The position numbers and the translations under genes were made by a program. Positions 32,009-39,995 of a stretch of DNA of 64,000 bases are shown here, one piece after another (position 1 is the first letter of the stretch; each line of letters starts with the position of its first letter). Under the pieces are notes generated by a model, which was not told the DNA's origin, did no database searches, and worked only from the letters and a program-made list of their open reading frames with translations. The DNA is from Pseudomonas frederiksbergensis (GTDB lineage Bacteria; Pseudomonadota; Gammaproteobacteria; Pseudomonadales; Pseudomonadaceae), in the NCBI RefSeq assembly GCF_003732665.1, contig NZ_MOBP01000007.1, positions 1-64,000 of the forward strand. The letters are read 5' to 3'.

Positions 32009-32845
32009 ATGGCTTTAGTCGGGCGCTACAACAGTTTGCAAGTGGTTAAACACACTAACTTCGGTTTATATCTGGACGGTGGCGCGGATGGTGAAATCCT
32101 TCTGCCGAATCGTTATATCCCTAAAGATATTCCCAGCGAAGATGAAGATTGGCTCAACGTTTTTGTTTATCTGGACAGCGATGACAAACTCATCGCAACT
32201 ACCGAAACGCCGAAAGTTCAGGTCGGTGAGTTCGCCAGTTTGAAAGTCGTTGAAGTCAACAGCATCGGCGTGTTCCTGGATTGGGGTCTGCCGAAGGATC
32301 TGTTGCTGCCGTACTCCGAAGAAAAACGCCAGATGACCGCCGGCGAGTATGTGGTGGTGCACGTCTACCTCGACAAGCACACCCGCCGCATCACCGCCAC
32401 GGCGCGTCTGGACCGTTACCTGGACAAAACCCCGTCCAACTACACCCCGGGCCAGGAAGTTGATTTGCTGGTGGCCGAAGCGACCGACATGGGCTTCAAG
32501 GCGATCATCAACAACAAGCACTGGGGCTTGATCCACAAGAACGAAATCTTCAAGTTCATGCGCGCCGGTAAAGAAGAGAAGGGCTTTATCAAAGAAGTCC
32601 GTACCGACGGCAAGATCAGCCTGAGCCTGCAACCGGTCGGTGAAGAAGCCGCCACCAGCCTGAATTCGAAGATCCTCGCCAAGTTGCGTGATAACAACGG
32701 CACCCTGCCGATCAGCGACAAGAGCGATCCGACTCTGATCAGCAGCATGTTCGGCGTCAGCAAAGGCAACTTCAAGAAGGCCATCGGCGCGTTGTACAAG
32801 AACGGTCAGATCGTCATTCATGCTGATCGCATTGAACTAAGCTGA
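32009..32845 (+). CDS. CvfB/YitL-like S1 RNA-binding protein
   Basis: A 278-residue protein with tandem S1-like domains: VGRYNSLQVVKHTNFGLYLD, then FASLKVVEVNSIGVFLDWGL, then a third region around VDLLVAEATDMGFKAIINNK. A C-terminal winged-helix segment contains ISSMFGVSKGNFKKAIGALY. This is the CvfB architecture. GAGGG at 31996-32000 fits ATG 32009; an ATG at 31994 overlaps that site. It probably binds RNA and affects translation or stability of transcripts. The next gene begins 46 bases later on the same strand. Confidence 0.9.
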   Translation: MALVGRYNSLQVVKHTNFGLYLDGGADGEILLPNRYIPKDIPSEDEDWLNVFVYLDSDDKLIATTETPKVQVGEFASLKVVEVNSIGVFLDWGLPKDLLLPYSEEKRQMTAGEYVVVHVYLDKHTRRITATARLDRYLDKTPSNYTPGQEVDLLVAEATDMGFKAIINNKHWGLIHKNEIFKFMRAGKEEKGFIKEVRTDGKISLSLQPVGEEAATSLNSKILAKLRDNNGTLPISDKSDPTLISSMFGVSKGNFKKAIGALYKNGQIVIHADRIELS

Positions 32846-32891
32846 CCACGCGCCGGCCCCATGTAGGTCGATGACATGGGGTTGGACTGCA

Positions 32892-33284
32892 ATGAAAAAA
32901 GCTCTGTTTGCCTACGCCGGCACCTTGCTGGCGTTTCTGGTGCTCGACGGCCTGTGGCTCGGCGTGTTGATGGCGCCGACCTACCGCGCACTGCTCGGTT
33001 CCCTGATGCTCGATCAACCGCTGCTGGCCCCGGCAGCGGTGTTCTATCTCCTTTATGTCTTCGGTTGTGTGGTGTTCGTGGTGTTGCCGGCACTGAGCTG
33101 GCGACGGGCTGCGTGGCTGGGGGCGTTGTTGGGGTTGGTGGCTTACGGGACGTATGACCTGAGCAACTGGGCGACGTTGAAAGGGTGGTCGGCGGAGTTG
33201 GCGGTGATGGATATGGTGTGGGGCATGTTTGCGACCAGTGTGGCTTGCACTGTTGGGCATTGGGTTATGCGTAGGGTGCGGTGA
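32892..33284 (+). CDS. DUF2177 membrane protein
   Basis: A 130-residue inner-membrane protein with four hydrophobic segments and the DUF2177 signature features LDGLWLGVLMAPTYRALLGS near the start and GTYDLSNWATLKGW in the third quarter. ATG 32892 is chosen because the first transmembrane segment begins at once and GGGG precedes it. Function unknown. Confidence 0.87.
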   Translation: MKKALFAYAGTLLAFLVLDGLWLGVLMAPTYRALLGSLMLDQPLLAPAAVFYLLYVFGCVVFVVLPALSWRRAAWLGALLGLVAYGTYDLSNWATLKGWSAELAVMDMVWGMFATSVACTVGHWVMRRVR

Positions 33285-33303
33285 GTTGAGTTGTCTGTGA
33301 TGA

Positions 33304-33398
33304 CGCCTTCGCGAGCAAGCCCGCTCCCACAGGGGATTTGTGGGGGATGAAGATCTTCGGCAAACGCAAATTCCTGTGGGAGCGGGCTTGCTCGCGAA
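33304..33398. repeat. REP pair (BIME), arms in outward order
   Basis: GCGAGCAAGCCCGCTCCCAC comes first and GTGGGAGCGGGCTTGCTCGC second, the reverse of most pairs here. Between this and the permease start (33399-33647) there is no gene, only the promoter elements listed separately. Confidence 0.88.
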
Positions 33399-33558
33399 TT
33401 GACTGCGCAGCAGTCACCCAATCCAGTTGTATACAGAAAGCCCTGCACTGTTTGCAGGCGCAGATGCCCTGTTCGTGGGCAATTTCCCTCTCGTAATGAC
33501 TTCAGCGCTCAGGCCTGTTCGCGGCTGAAGGTCCGATCTGCCACACCTTTTCCCCGCA

Positions 33559-33573
33559 TGGCACGCATTCTGC
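33559..33573 (+). promoter_or_regulatory. Sigma-54-type promoter for the NCS1 permease gene
   Basis: TGGCACGCATTCTGC has GG and GC ten bases apart, the -24/-12 spacing of sigma-54 promoters (consensus TGGCAC then TTGC). A GTATACAA motif at 33584-33591 lies over the expected start site, and TTGTATACA lies upstream at 33427-33435. Sigma-54 control fits nitrogen-regulated uptake of a nucleobase-like compound. Confidence 0.55.
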
Positions 33574-33647
33574 GTAGCAACTCGTATACAAACGATGCCG
33601 GCTCCCGTACGCAGTGTGAGGGGCCGGTACTGACGAGGAGCCCCGCG

Positions 33648-35090
33648 ATGACCGAGCAAGTGCCCAACGGCTACAGCCCCCGCCTGTATAACCAGGACCT
33701 GGGGCCGCTGCCGCAGAAATGGAATTGGTACAACATCTTCGCTTTCTGGATGAGCGACGTGCACAGCGTCGGCGGTTATGTGTTCGCCGCCAGTCTATTC
33801 GCCCTCGGTCTGGCGAGTTGGCAGGTGTTGATCGCCTTGCTCGGTGGGATCTGCATTGTGCAGTTGATCGCCAACCTGGTCGCCAAACCGAGCCAGCAAG
33901 CGGCGGTGCCGTACCCGGTGATCTGCCGATTGGCGTTCGGGGTGTTCGGGGCGAATATTCCTGCGGTCATTCGCGGCCTTATCGCGGTGGCCTGGTACGG
34001 AATTCAGACGTACCTGGCGTCGAGTGCGCTGATCATCGTGGTGTTGCGGTTTTTTCCTACGGTGGCGGCCTACGCCGAACCGCACTTTGCCGGTTTGTCC
34101 TACTTGGGATGGTTCGGTTTCCTCAGCCTGTGGTTCGTTCAGGCGCTGGTGTTCTGGACGGGCATGGAGTCGATCCGCCGCTTTATCGATTGGGCCGGCC
34201 CCGTGGTCTACGGCGTGATGTTCATGCTCGCGGGCTGGATCGTCTGGCAGGCCGGCTGGAGCAACATCAGCTTCACCCTCGCGGAAAAATCGCTGTCCGG
34301 TTGGGAAGCTTTCGGACAAGTGATCGTCGCGACGGCGCTAGTGGTGTCGTACTTTTCCGGGCCGACCTTGAATTTCGGCGATTTCAGTCGCTACTGCCGG
34401 AGCATGGCGGACGTGCGTCGCGGAAACTTCTGGGGCCTGCCGGTAAATTTTCTGGCGTTCTCCCTGGTGACCGTGGTGATCGTCTCCGGCACTTTGCCGG
34501 TGTTCGGTGAAATGCTCCACGACCCGATTGCCACCGTGGCCCGCATCGACAACAGCGTGGCGGTGCTGCTCGGTGCCTTCGCCTTTGTCACCGCGACCAT
34601 CGGCATCAACATCGTCGCCAACTTCGTGTCCCCGGCGTTCGACTTCGCCAACGTCGCCCCCAGCAAAATCAGCTGGCGTGCCGGCGGTATGATCGCGGCG
34701 GTGGCGTCGATCTTCATCACCCCGTGGAACCTGTTCAACAACCCCGAAGTGATTCATTACACCCTCGACATACTCGCGGCGTTTATCGGTCCGTTGTTCG
34801 GGATTTTGCTGGTGGATTACTACCTGATCAAAAAGCAGCAGATCGATGTGGATGCGCTGTTCAATGACGGGCCGAGCGGGAAGTATTACTACAGCGGCGG
34901 GGTCAACTGGACGGCGGTCAAGGCGTTGATTCCTGCAACGCTGATGGGCGTGGCGATCACCTTCACCCCGGTGCTGCAACCGATGGCCAATTTCGCCTGG
35001 TTCACCGGTTGTTTCCTTGGTGGCGCGATTTACTTTGTTTTGGCCTGGCGTGAGCAAGCTCATCAATCGGCAGTGGCCGCCACCGCCTGA
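33648..35090 (+). CDS. NCS1-family nucleobase/hydantoin-type permease
   Basis: A 480-residue inner-membrane symporter of the nucleobase:cation symporter-1 family. About twelve hydrophobic segments are seen. Signature regions are GPLPQKWNWYNIFAFWMSDV and VGGYVFAASLFALGLASWQ at the N-terminus, AWYGIQTYLASSAL in TM3, and YFSGPTLNFGDFSRYCRS in the middle. GAGGAG precedes ATG 33648; an ATG in the BIME upstream is not credible. Substrate could be uracil, allantoin or a hydantoin. No catabolic gene is adjacent. Confidence 0.9.
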   Translation: MTEQVPNGYSPRLYNQDLGPLPQKWNWYNIFAFWMSDVHSVGGYVFAASLFALGLASWQVLIALLGGICIVQLIANLVAKPSQQAAVPYPVICRLAFGVFGANIPAVIRGLIAVAWYGIQTYLASSALIIVVLRFFPTVAAYAEPHFAGLSYLGWFGFLSLWFVQALVFWTGMESIRRFIDWAGPVVYGVMFMLAGWIVWQAGWSNISFTLAEKSLSGWEAFGQVIVATALVVSYFSGPTLNFGDFSRYCRSMADVRRGNFWGLPVNFLAFSLVTVVIVSGTLPVFGEMLHDPIATVARIDNSVAVLLGAFAFVTATIGINIVANFVSPAFDFANVAPSKISWRAGGMIAAVASIFITPWNLFNNPEVIHYTLDILAAFIGPLFGILLVDYYLIKKQQIDVDALFNDGPSGKYYYSGGVNWTAVKALIPATLMGVAITFTPVLQPMANFAWFTGCFLGGAIYFVLAWREQAHQSAVAATA

Positions 35091-35105
35091 TATCGCATTC
35101 CTACT

Positions 35106-35193
35106 GTGGGAGCGGGCTTGCTCGCGAAGACGGTGTGTCAGGCAACAGCTATATCGACTGACGCACCGCTTTCGCGAGCAAGCCCGCTCCCAC
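35106..35193. repeat. REP pair (BIME)
   Basis: GTGGGAGCGGGCTTGCTCGC faces GCGAGCAAGCCCGCTCCCAC between the permease and exporter genes. Confidence 0.92.
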
Positions 35194-35348
35194 AGGGATT
35201 TATCTTTAACCGGCGTATCTCTGGCAGGCGGCATTTTCTGGCCAACTGGTTAATAATCGACAGCATAATTTTTCGCCCCGGCCTTGAGCCGGGGCTTTGC
35301 TTTTTACTGTCGAGTCCCTGCCATGGATTGTGTTGTCGAGGTGTTCCG

Positions 35349-36281
35349 GTGAGCGCCACCCGGCGTAGCGCCGATGGGTTTGCCCTGCAAGTGATGCTGG
35401 GGCTGTGCCTGATCTGGGGTGTTCAGCAAGTCATGATCAAGTGGGCGGCGCCGGATATTGCGCCGGTCATGCAAGCCGCCGGGCGGTCGGGTATTTCTGC
35501 GTTGCTTGTAGGACTTCTCATCTGCTGGAAGGGTGGTTGGGATCAGGTCAGTCATACGTGGCGCGGTGGACTACTCGCCGGTGCGCTGTTTGGCCTGGAG
35601 TTCTTCTTCATTTCCGAAGGTTTGCAACTGACCACCGCAGCGCACATGTCAGTGTTCCTCTACACCGCGCCGATCTTCACCGCACTGGGCGTGCATTGGC
35701 TGTTGCCCAGTGAGCGTTTAAGGCCGGTGCAATGGCTGGGGATTTTTCTCGCGTTTGTCGGGATCGCTATCGCGTTTGCCGGCGGTGTGTCCTGGGATAA
35801 CCTCGACCATCGCATGTTGATGGGCGATGCGTTGGGCGTACTGGCCGGCGCCTCGTGGGGTGCGACGACAGTGGTGGTGCGCGCCTCGCGTCTGTCGGAA
35901 GCGCCGGTGACCCTGACGTTGTTCTATCAGTTGATCGTCGGGTTCGTCGGCCTGTTGCTGATCGCGATGCTCAGCGGTCAGGTCACCCACGTCAGCCTGA
36001 CCACCGTGGCGGTGGCCAGCGTGCTGTTCCAGGGCTTGGTGGTGTCGTTCTTCAGTTACCTGACCTGGTTCTGGTTGTTGCGCCGTTATCTGGCCGCGAA
36101 TCTGGCGGTGTTTTCGTTCATGACGCCGCTGTTCGGCGTCACCTTCGGCGTGGTGCTGTTGGGTGAAGACCTGAGCCTCAACTTCGTGATCGGCGCGGTG
36201 CTGGTGCTGCTTGGCATCACCTTTGTCAGCGCTGAGCAGTGGGTGCGCCGTCGTTTGCGCAAAGCCCTCGGCCAGCCGTGA
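35349..36281 (+). CDS. EamA-family (DMT) transporter
   Basis: A 310-residue inner-membrane exporter with ten hydrophobic segments in two EamA halves: FALQVMLGLCLIWGVQQVMI with VMQAAGRSGISALLV, then DALGVLAGASWGATTVVVRA. GTG 35349 is chosen because GAGG at 35338-35341 is well spaced and the first transmembrane helix follows; the frame remains open into the BIME upstream. Its last 56 bases overlap the convergent MFS gene tail to tail. Substrate unknown, usually an amino acid or metabolite. Confidence 0.88.
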   Translation: MSATRRSADGFALQVMLGLCLIWGVQQVMIKWAAPDIAPVMQAAGRSGISALLVGLLICWKGGWDQVSHTWRGGLLAGALFGLEFFFISEGLQLTTAAHMSVFLYTAPIFTALGVHWLLPSERLRPVQWLGIFLAFVGIAIAFAGGVSWDNLDHRMLMGDALGVLAGASWGATTVVVRASRLSEAPVTLTLFYQLIVGFVGLLLIAMLSGQVTHVSLTTVAVASVLFQGLVVSFFSYLTWFWLLRRYLAANLAVFSFMTPLFGVTFGVVLLGEDLSLNFVIGAVLVLLGITFVSAEQWVRRRLRKALGQP

Positions 36282-37404
36282 GCGGGCGCAGCAGCAAGCC
36301 GCCGGCGATCAGCAAACCGCTTGCGGCAAATACCAGCGCGGGTTGCAGGCCACCACTGAAATGGCTGCTCAATGCCGCCAGCAATGGCCCGGCAAGCTGA
36401 CCCACGGCGAAGCACGCGGTCAGCAGCCCGGCGTTGCGTTGGGTGGCGTGGGGCGCCAGTTCCCGGGAGCGTTGCATCACCAATTGCATGCAGGCCAGGA
36501 ATGGCGTGCCGCACAGGATCACGCCCAGCGCCAGGCCCGGGCCGCTGCCCAGCAAGCAGGCGAAGACCCCGGCGGCTTGCAGCCACAAGGTCGCGATCAG
36601 CCAATGGCGCGTGGCATTCGGGGTGTGTCGACGCAAACTCACCAGTAGCACACCGATAGCGGCTGCGAGGCCGAAGCACGGCCAGAACAAGTCCGCCATC
36701 CATTGCCCATGGAACTGTGCATTGGCCATTTGCGACAGGAACGTGGCCGGGATGATGTAACCCAAACCGTACAAGGCATAGATCAGCCCTAAACGGCCGA
36801 TGCCCTGGTTGCCTGAAGAATTAACGGTCGGCGTTGCAACCGATGTCGTGGGTTGTGGCAGGAACGGCAGAATCCCCAGCAACATCACCAGCGCGACGCC
36901 CGCATAGATCAGCCACAAAGTCGCCGAACTTTGCCCCAACAGGTGTGAGACCAGGGCCAACATCCCCGTCAGAAAAATCCCCAATCCCGGTCCGGCAAAG
37001 ACCAGCGCCCCCAGTCGTGGCCGACCGGCCGCTGCCGCCAATGGCTGGCTCAATGCAGTGATCATCACCAACACCCAGGCGCTGGCCACACCAGTGCCGA
37101 AACGCAGCAGCAAATGGGACCAGAAGCCGTTGGCCCAGAACGATGCCAGGGTCAGCAACACGCAGAGCCACAACCCACCCAACAGGCGCAGGCGTACATG
37201 GTGGTGGCGCCGGGCGAACATGGCGTCCACCGCGCCGACGAAGTAGCCAAAGTAGTTGGCCGCCGCAATCAGACCAGCGGCAGTCAGGTCGATCTGACCT
37301 TCGCTGAGCAGGTGCGGCAGTTGCGGCGTCAGGGCGAAACGCCCGATGCCCATGGCCATCATCAAGGCGATAAAGCTGGCGGTTAAGCGAATCAGAGGGG
37401 ACAT
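36226..37404 (-). CDS. YbfB/YjiJ-family MFS transporter
   Basis: A 392-residue inner-membrane protein with 12 hydrophobic segments. The N-terminus IALMMAMGIGRFALTPQLPH and the following AANYFGYFVGAVDAM are characteristic of the YbfB/YjiJ group of MFS proteins. It diverges from the LysR gene at 37508 across 103 bases, so that regulator probably controls it. The last codons overlap the EamA gene on the other strand. Substrate unknown. Confidence 0.88.
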   Translation of the reverse strand: MSPLIRLTASFIALMMAMGIGRFALTPQLPHLLSEGQIDLTAAGLIAAANYFGYFVGAVDAMFARRHHHVRLRLLGGLWLCVLLTLASFWANGFWSHLLLRFGTGVASAWVLVMITALSQPLAAAAGRPRLGALVFAGPGLGIFLTGMLALVSHLLGQSSATLWLIYAGVALVMLLGILPFLPQPTTSVATPTVNSSGNQGIGRLGLIYALYGLGYIIPATFLSQMANAQFHGQWMADLFWPCFGLAAAIGVLLVSLRRHTPNATRHWLIATLWLQAAGVFACLLGSGPGLALGVILCGTPFLACMQLVMQRSRELAPHATQRNAGLLTACFAVGQLAGPLLAALSSHFSGGLQPALVFAASGLLIAGGLLLRPLTAGRGLCANDGAPTAQR

Positions 37405-37507
37405 GGCCTGAATTCCGACAGAGGATCAATGACCGTCAGGCTAGGACTGATTGACTTTCTTTAAAAATGAATAATAGTGAGTAACTTGTTCTGATAAGGA
37501 GAAAGGT

Positions 37508-38401
37508 GTGGAATTCAGCCAATTGCGGATTTTCCAGGCCGTTGCGCAAGAGGGTTCCATCACTCGCGCGGCCGAACGCCTGCACCGGGTGCCGTCGAAC
37601 CTGTCGACCCGGCTTAAACAACTGGAAGAGCAACTGGGCGTCGAACTTTTCCTGCGCGAGCGTCAGCGTTTGCAACTCTCGCCTGCGGGAAAAGTCCTGC
37701 TGGACTACACCGCCAAGCTGTTTGCCCTGCACGACGAAGCCAGCGCGGCGGTGCAGGGTGGGCAACCGGCGGGGGACTTCGTGCTCGGCACCATGTACAG
37801 CACGGCCGCCATTCATCTTCCAGGGCTGTTGGCGAACTATCACCGCACGTATCCGGCAGTGAACCTGCAAGTGCAGTCCGGCCCCAGTGGCGAATTGCTG
37901 GAAGGTCTGCTTACCGGGCGACTCGATGCGGCGCTGGTGGACGGTCCGCTGGAACTGGCGGGACTCGACGGCGTGCCGCTGTGCGACGAACGGTTGGTGC
38001 TGATCAGCGAGGCTGATCACCCGCCGATCCTTAGCGCGCTGGATGTGCAAGGGCGCTCGGTGTTCACCTTTCGCCAGGGTTGTTCCTACCGGATGCGCCT
38101 GGAAGCCTGGTTCGCCCATTACCACGCGGCCATGGGCCGGGCGATGGAGATCGAGTCATATCCGGGGATGCTCGCCTGCGTCATCGCCGGCTCTGGGGTG
38201 GCGCTGATGTCGGAGTCGATGCTCGCCAGCCTGCCGGGCCGCGAAAGCGTGGCGGTGCACCCGTTGGCCGAGCCGTTTGCCAGCGCCACCACTTGGCTGA
38301 TGTGGCGCAAAGGCATGCTCGGGGCGAATTTGAACGCTTGGCTGGAGCAACAACAATTGGCTTTCCCAGCGGCGTCCAGCCCTGCCCTGGCGACAGCTTG
38401 A
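37508..38401 (+). CDS. LysR-family regulator, PtrR/YneJ-like
   Basis: A 297-residue LysR regulator. The helix-turn-helix reads VAQEGSITRAAERLHRVPSN then LSTRLKQLEEQLGVELFLRE. The VPSNLSTR version and the later GDFVLGTMYSTAAIHLPGLL and ESYPGMLACVIAGSGVALMS match PtrR/YneJ, the putrescine-utilisation regulator, as I remember it. The start is a GTG at 37508 behind AAGGAGAAAGG. The divergent MFS gene is the likely target. A polyamine link is plausible near gbuA but not shown by sequence. Confidence 0.87.
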   Translation: MEFSQLRIFQAVAQEGSITRAAERLHRVPSNLSTRLKQLEEQLGVELFLRERQRLQLSPAGKVLLDYTAKLFALHDEASAAVQGGQPAGDFVLGTMYSTAAIHLPGLLANYHRTYPAVNLQVQSGPSGELLEGLLTGRLDAALVDGPLELAGLDGVPLCDERLVLISEADHPPILSALDVQGRSVFTFRQGCSYRMRLEAWFAHYHAAMGRAMEIESYPGMLACVIAGSGVALMSESMLASLPGRESVAVHPLAEPFASATTWLMWRKGMLGANLNAWLEQQQLAFPAASSPALATA

Positions 38402-38412
38402 ACTATTGGTCA

Positions 38413-38426
38413 GTTATTTGGATCAA
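38413..38426 (+). promoter_or_regulatory. Candidate Anr/Fnr box
   Basis: GTTATTTGGATCAA matches the TTGAT-N4-ATCAA consensus in 8 of 10 positions, with a perfect right half. It lies about 115 bases before the PA1414-type micro-gene, leaving room for a leader or small RNA. Confidence 0.4.
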
Positions 38427-38539
38427 TTCAGTAACAGATCATTGCGATCTTGGGCGAGCATTGCTTGGCACTTCGGACTATTATCAGTGCGAAGTGGCTA
38501 CAGAATTGCGCCACTCGGCACTACCCTGAAGGGGGCACC

Positions 38540-38668
38540 ATGAAAGAGAAAATCCAAAACTGGCTGCACGACCTGGGTGTCGCACTCGGTTTGATCGAAC
38601 CGCCTCTGCAACCTGTGCCAATCCGCACTGACGACGAACAGCGTCGACGCCAGCCGCGCCGCCGGTAA
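38540..38668 (+). CDS. PA1414-family micro-protein
   Basis: A 42-residue protein, MKEKIQNWLHDLGVALGLIE then PPLQPVPIRTDDE and an arginine-rich tail. It has a short amphipathic N-terminal helix and a basic C-terminus. AAGGGGG lies before ATG 38540. The sequence matches the small PA1414 family. In P. aeruginosa that locus is induced by low oxygen and is associated with the small RNA SicX, from memory. The candidate Anr box upstream agrees with such control. Molecular function unknown. Confidence 0.75.
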   Translation: MKEKIQNWLHDLGVALGLIEPPLQPVPIRTDDEQRRRQPRRR

Positions 38669-38703
38669 GTTGCAGACAGTGCCTATGGCGAACGGGCTTG
38701 CCT

Positions 38704-38834
38704 GTGGCGAGGGGGCTTGCCCCCGTTCGACTGCGCAGCAGTCGTAAATCACATGACGCGGTCCGTCTGATACAACCGGGGTGAATGGTTTCGGGGCCGC
38801 TTCGCAGCCCAACGGGGGCAAGCCCCCTCGCCAC
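38704..38834. repeat. Long inverted repeat, second REP class
   Basis: GTGGCGAGGGGGCTTGCCCC and the facing GGGGCAAGCCCCCTCGCCAC enclose about 90 bases. The sequence differs from the main REP type in the core (GAGGGGGCTTGCCCCC). It fills most of the gap 38669-38878, where no gene is seen. Confidence 0.88.
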
Positions 38835-38878
38835 AAAAGCCTCCCTGCCATAGATATCGGTGTGTTTGGCAGGCATTC

Positions 38879-39130
38879 TCAATCCCGTCCAATCCTCACC
38901 AAAAACCGACTCAAATCCTCCGCCGTCCTGGCGTCCTTGAGCATCCGGTCTTCCTCCGCCGTAAACGCCGTCAACCCCAACTCATCTTCCAGATGGAAGA
39001 TCAACTCCTCTATATCTTCTTTATCCAAGCCCAACTGCGCCAGGCTGGCGTTGTCGTCGAAGTCATCCTGACGTTCCAGCAGGCGGCTGATAAAGCGGTG
39101 CACGGCAGCACGAACGGCGGCTCTTTTCAT
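38879..39130 (-). CDS. Acyl-carrier-like protein lacking the carrier serine
   Basis: An 83-residue acidic helical protein. The region LAQLGLDKEDIEELIFHLED lines up with the LGxDSLxxVELxxxLE signature of acyl carrier proteins, but the phosphopantetheine serine is replaced by lysine (Lys37). It cannot carry an acyl group in the usual way and may instead be a structural or regulatory relative. No fatty-acid or peptide synthase genes are nearby. ATG 39130 is the only good start. Confidence 0.7.
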   Translation of the reverse strand: MKRAAVRAAVHRFISRLLERQDDFDDNASLAQLGLDKEDIEELIFHLEDELGLTAFTAEEDRMLKDARTAEDLSRFLVRIGRD

Positions 39131-39184
39131 GGTCGTTCTTCGAGGGCGTTATTGTTGTTGTCCCTGGGCTGAGTACAGCAGGCT

Positions 39185-39910
39185 TCAGCCGTGGCAGCGC
39201 TGCCACTCGTCAATCATCGTGCGCAAATGTTCCCCGGAAAAACTGCCGAAATGCCCGCCATGCACGGTGCGGATCGGTAGCGCGTGCAAGCGTTGCAAGC
39301 TGCGGGCGTAGTCGTCGAGGTTGGAGTGGTAGGCGTCTTCGATCAGCGGCCCGTCGTAGATGATGTCGCCGCTGAACAGGGTTTCAGTCGCCGCTTCATA
39401 CAGGCTGATGCCACCTGGCGAATGCCCCGGCGTGTGCAGCACTTGCAGGACGCGATCACCCAGGTCCAGCACATCGCCTTCCTCAATAAGACCCGTGGCC
39501 GGCGCGGCTTTGACCCGGTATTCGGCATAGCACAACGGGCAGTCCGGGTGCGCCTCGAACATCTCGTCACCGACAAACGCCGTGCTCAAGGTGTTCTCGC
39601 CGTCCGGCGAGGCGAGGATCTGCGCTTCGGCCGGATGTACCAGTCGTTCGGGGAATTCGTGATGCCCGGCGATGTGGTCAAAATGGCAATGACTCGCCAC
39701 CGCCACCAACGGTCGCTCGGTGATCCACGGCAGTTGCTCGCGCAGGCTCACCAGCCCCGAGCCGCTGTCCAGCAGCAAGTCCTTGTCGCGGCCCTGGATG
39801 TGCCAGAGGTTGCAGCGGTAGAAGGGGCGGATGTAAGGCTCGTGAATCAGGCGAATGCCGTCGGCCAGGGTTTTGACCTCAAACCACTGATCGCGAGAAA
39901 CAATCTTCAT
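39185..39910 (-). CDS. Metallo-beta-lactamase-fold hydrolase
   Basis: A 241-residue soluble enzyme. The zinc-binding motif HCHFDH is at residues 74-79, a later ligand is in HTPGHSPGG, and an Asp-bearing FSGDIIYDG follows. GGAG precedes ATG 39910. It lies 20 bases past the U-run of a terminator that ends the symporter gene, so it is expressed by read-through or from a promoter inside that region. The substrate is unknown. The order of genes from the PA1414-type gene to gbuR recalls the P. aeruginosa PA1414-PA1422 region. Confidence 0.87.
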   Translation of the reverse strand: MKIVSRDQWFEVKTLADGIRLIHEPYIRPFYRCNLWHIQGRDKDLLLDSGSGLVSLREQLPWITERPLVAVASHCHFDHIAGHHEFPERLVHPAEAQILASPDGENTLSTAFVGDEMFEAHPDCPLCYAEYRVKAAPATGLIEEGDVLDLGDRVLQVLHTPGHSPGGISLYEAATETLFSGDIIYDGPLIEDAYHSNLDDYARSLQRLHALPIRTVHGGHFGSFSGEHLRTMIDEWQRCHG

Positions 39911-39929
39911 CAAAGGTTTTCTCCAGACG

Positions 39930-39964
39930 AAAAAAAACGGGTGTGGCAACCGACGCCACACCCG
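39930..39964 (-). terminator. Terminator of the sodium:solute symporter gene
   Basis: On the minus strand CGGGTGTGGC pairs with GCCACACCCG around a 7-base loop, then a run of eight T. It follows the symporter stop by 31 bases and precedes the hydrolase gene by 20 bases. Confidence 0.9.
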
Positions 39965-39995
39965 TCGAAGAAAGCATCAGTTCTTTATAGAAAGC

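Noticed and set aside
32066..32821. Minus-strand frame under the CvfB-like gene
   Set aside because: The plus-strand gene has clear S1 domains and a ribosome-binding site; the antisense frame has none.
33399..33647. N-terminal extension of the NCS1 permease by 83 codons
   Set aside because: The extension runs through the promoter region and looks non-coding. GAGGAG at 33635-33640 fixes the start at 33648.
35106..35348. N-terminal extension of the EamA protein into the BIME
   Set aside because: It translates REP sequence (GAGLLAK...SRASPLPQ), a common artefact. The GTG at 35349 with GAGG is better.
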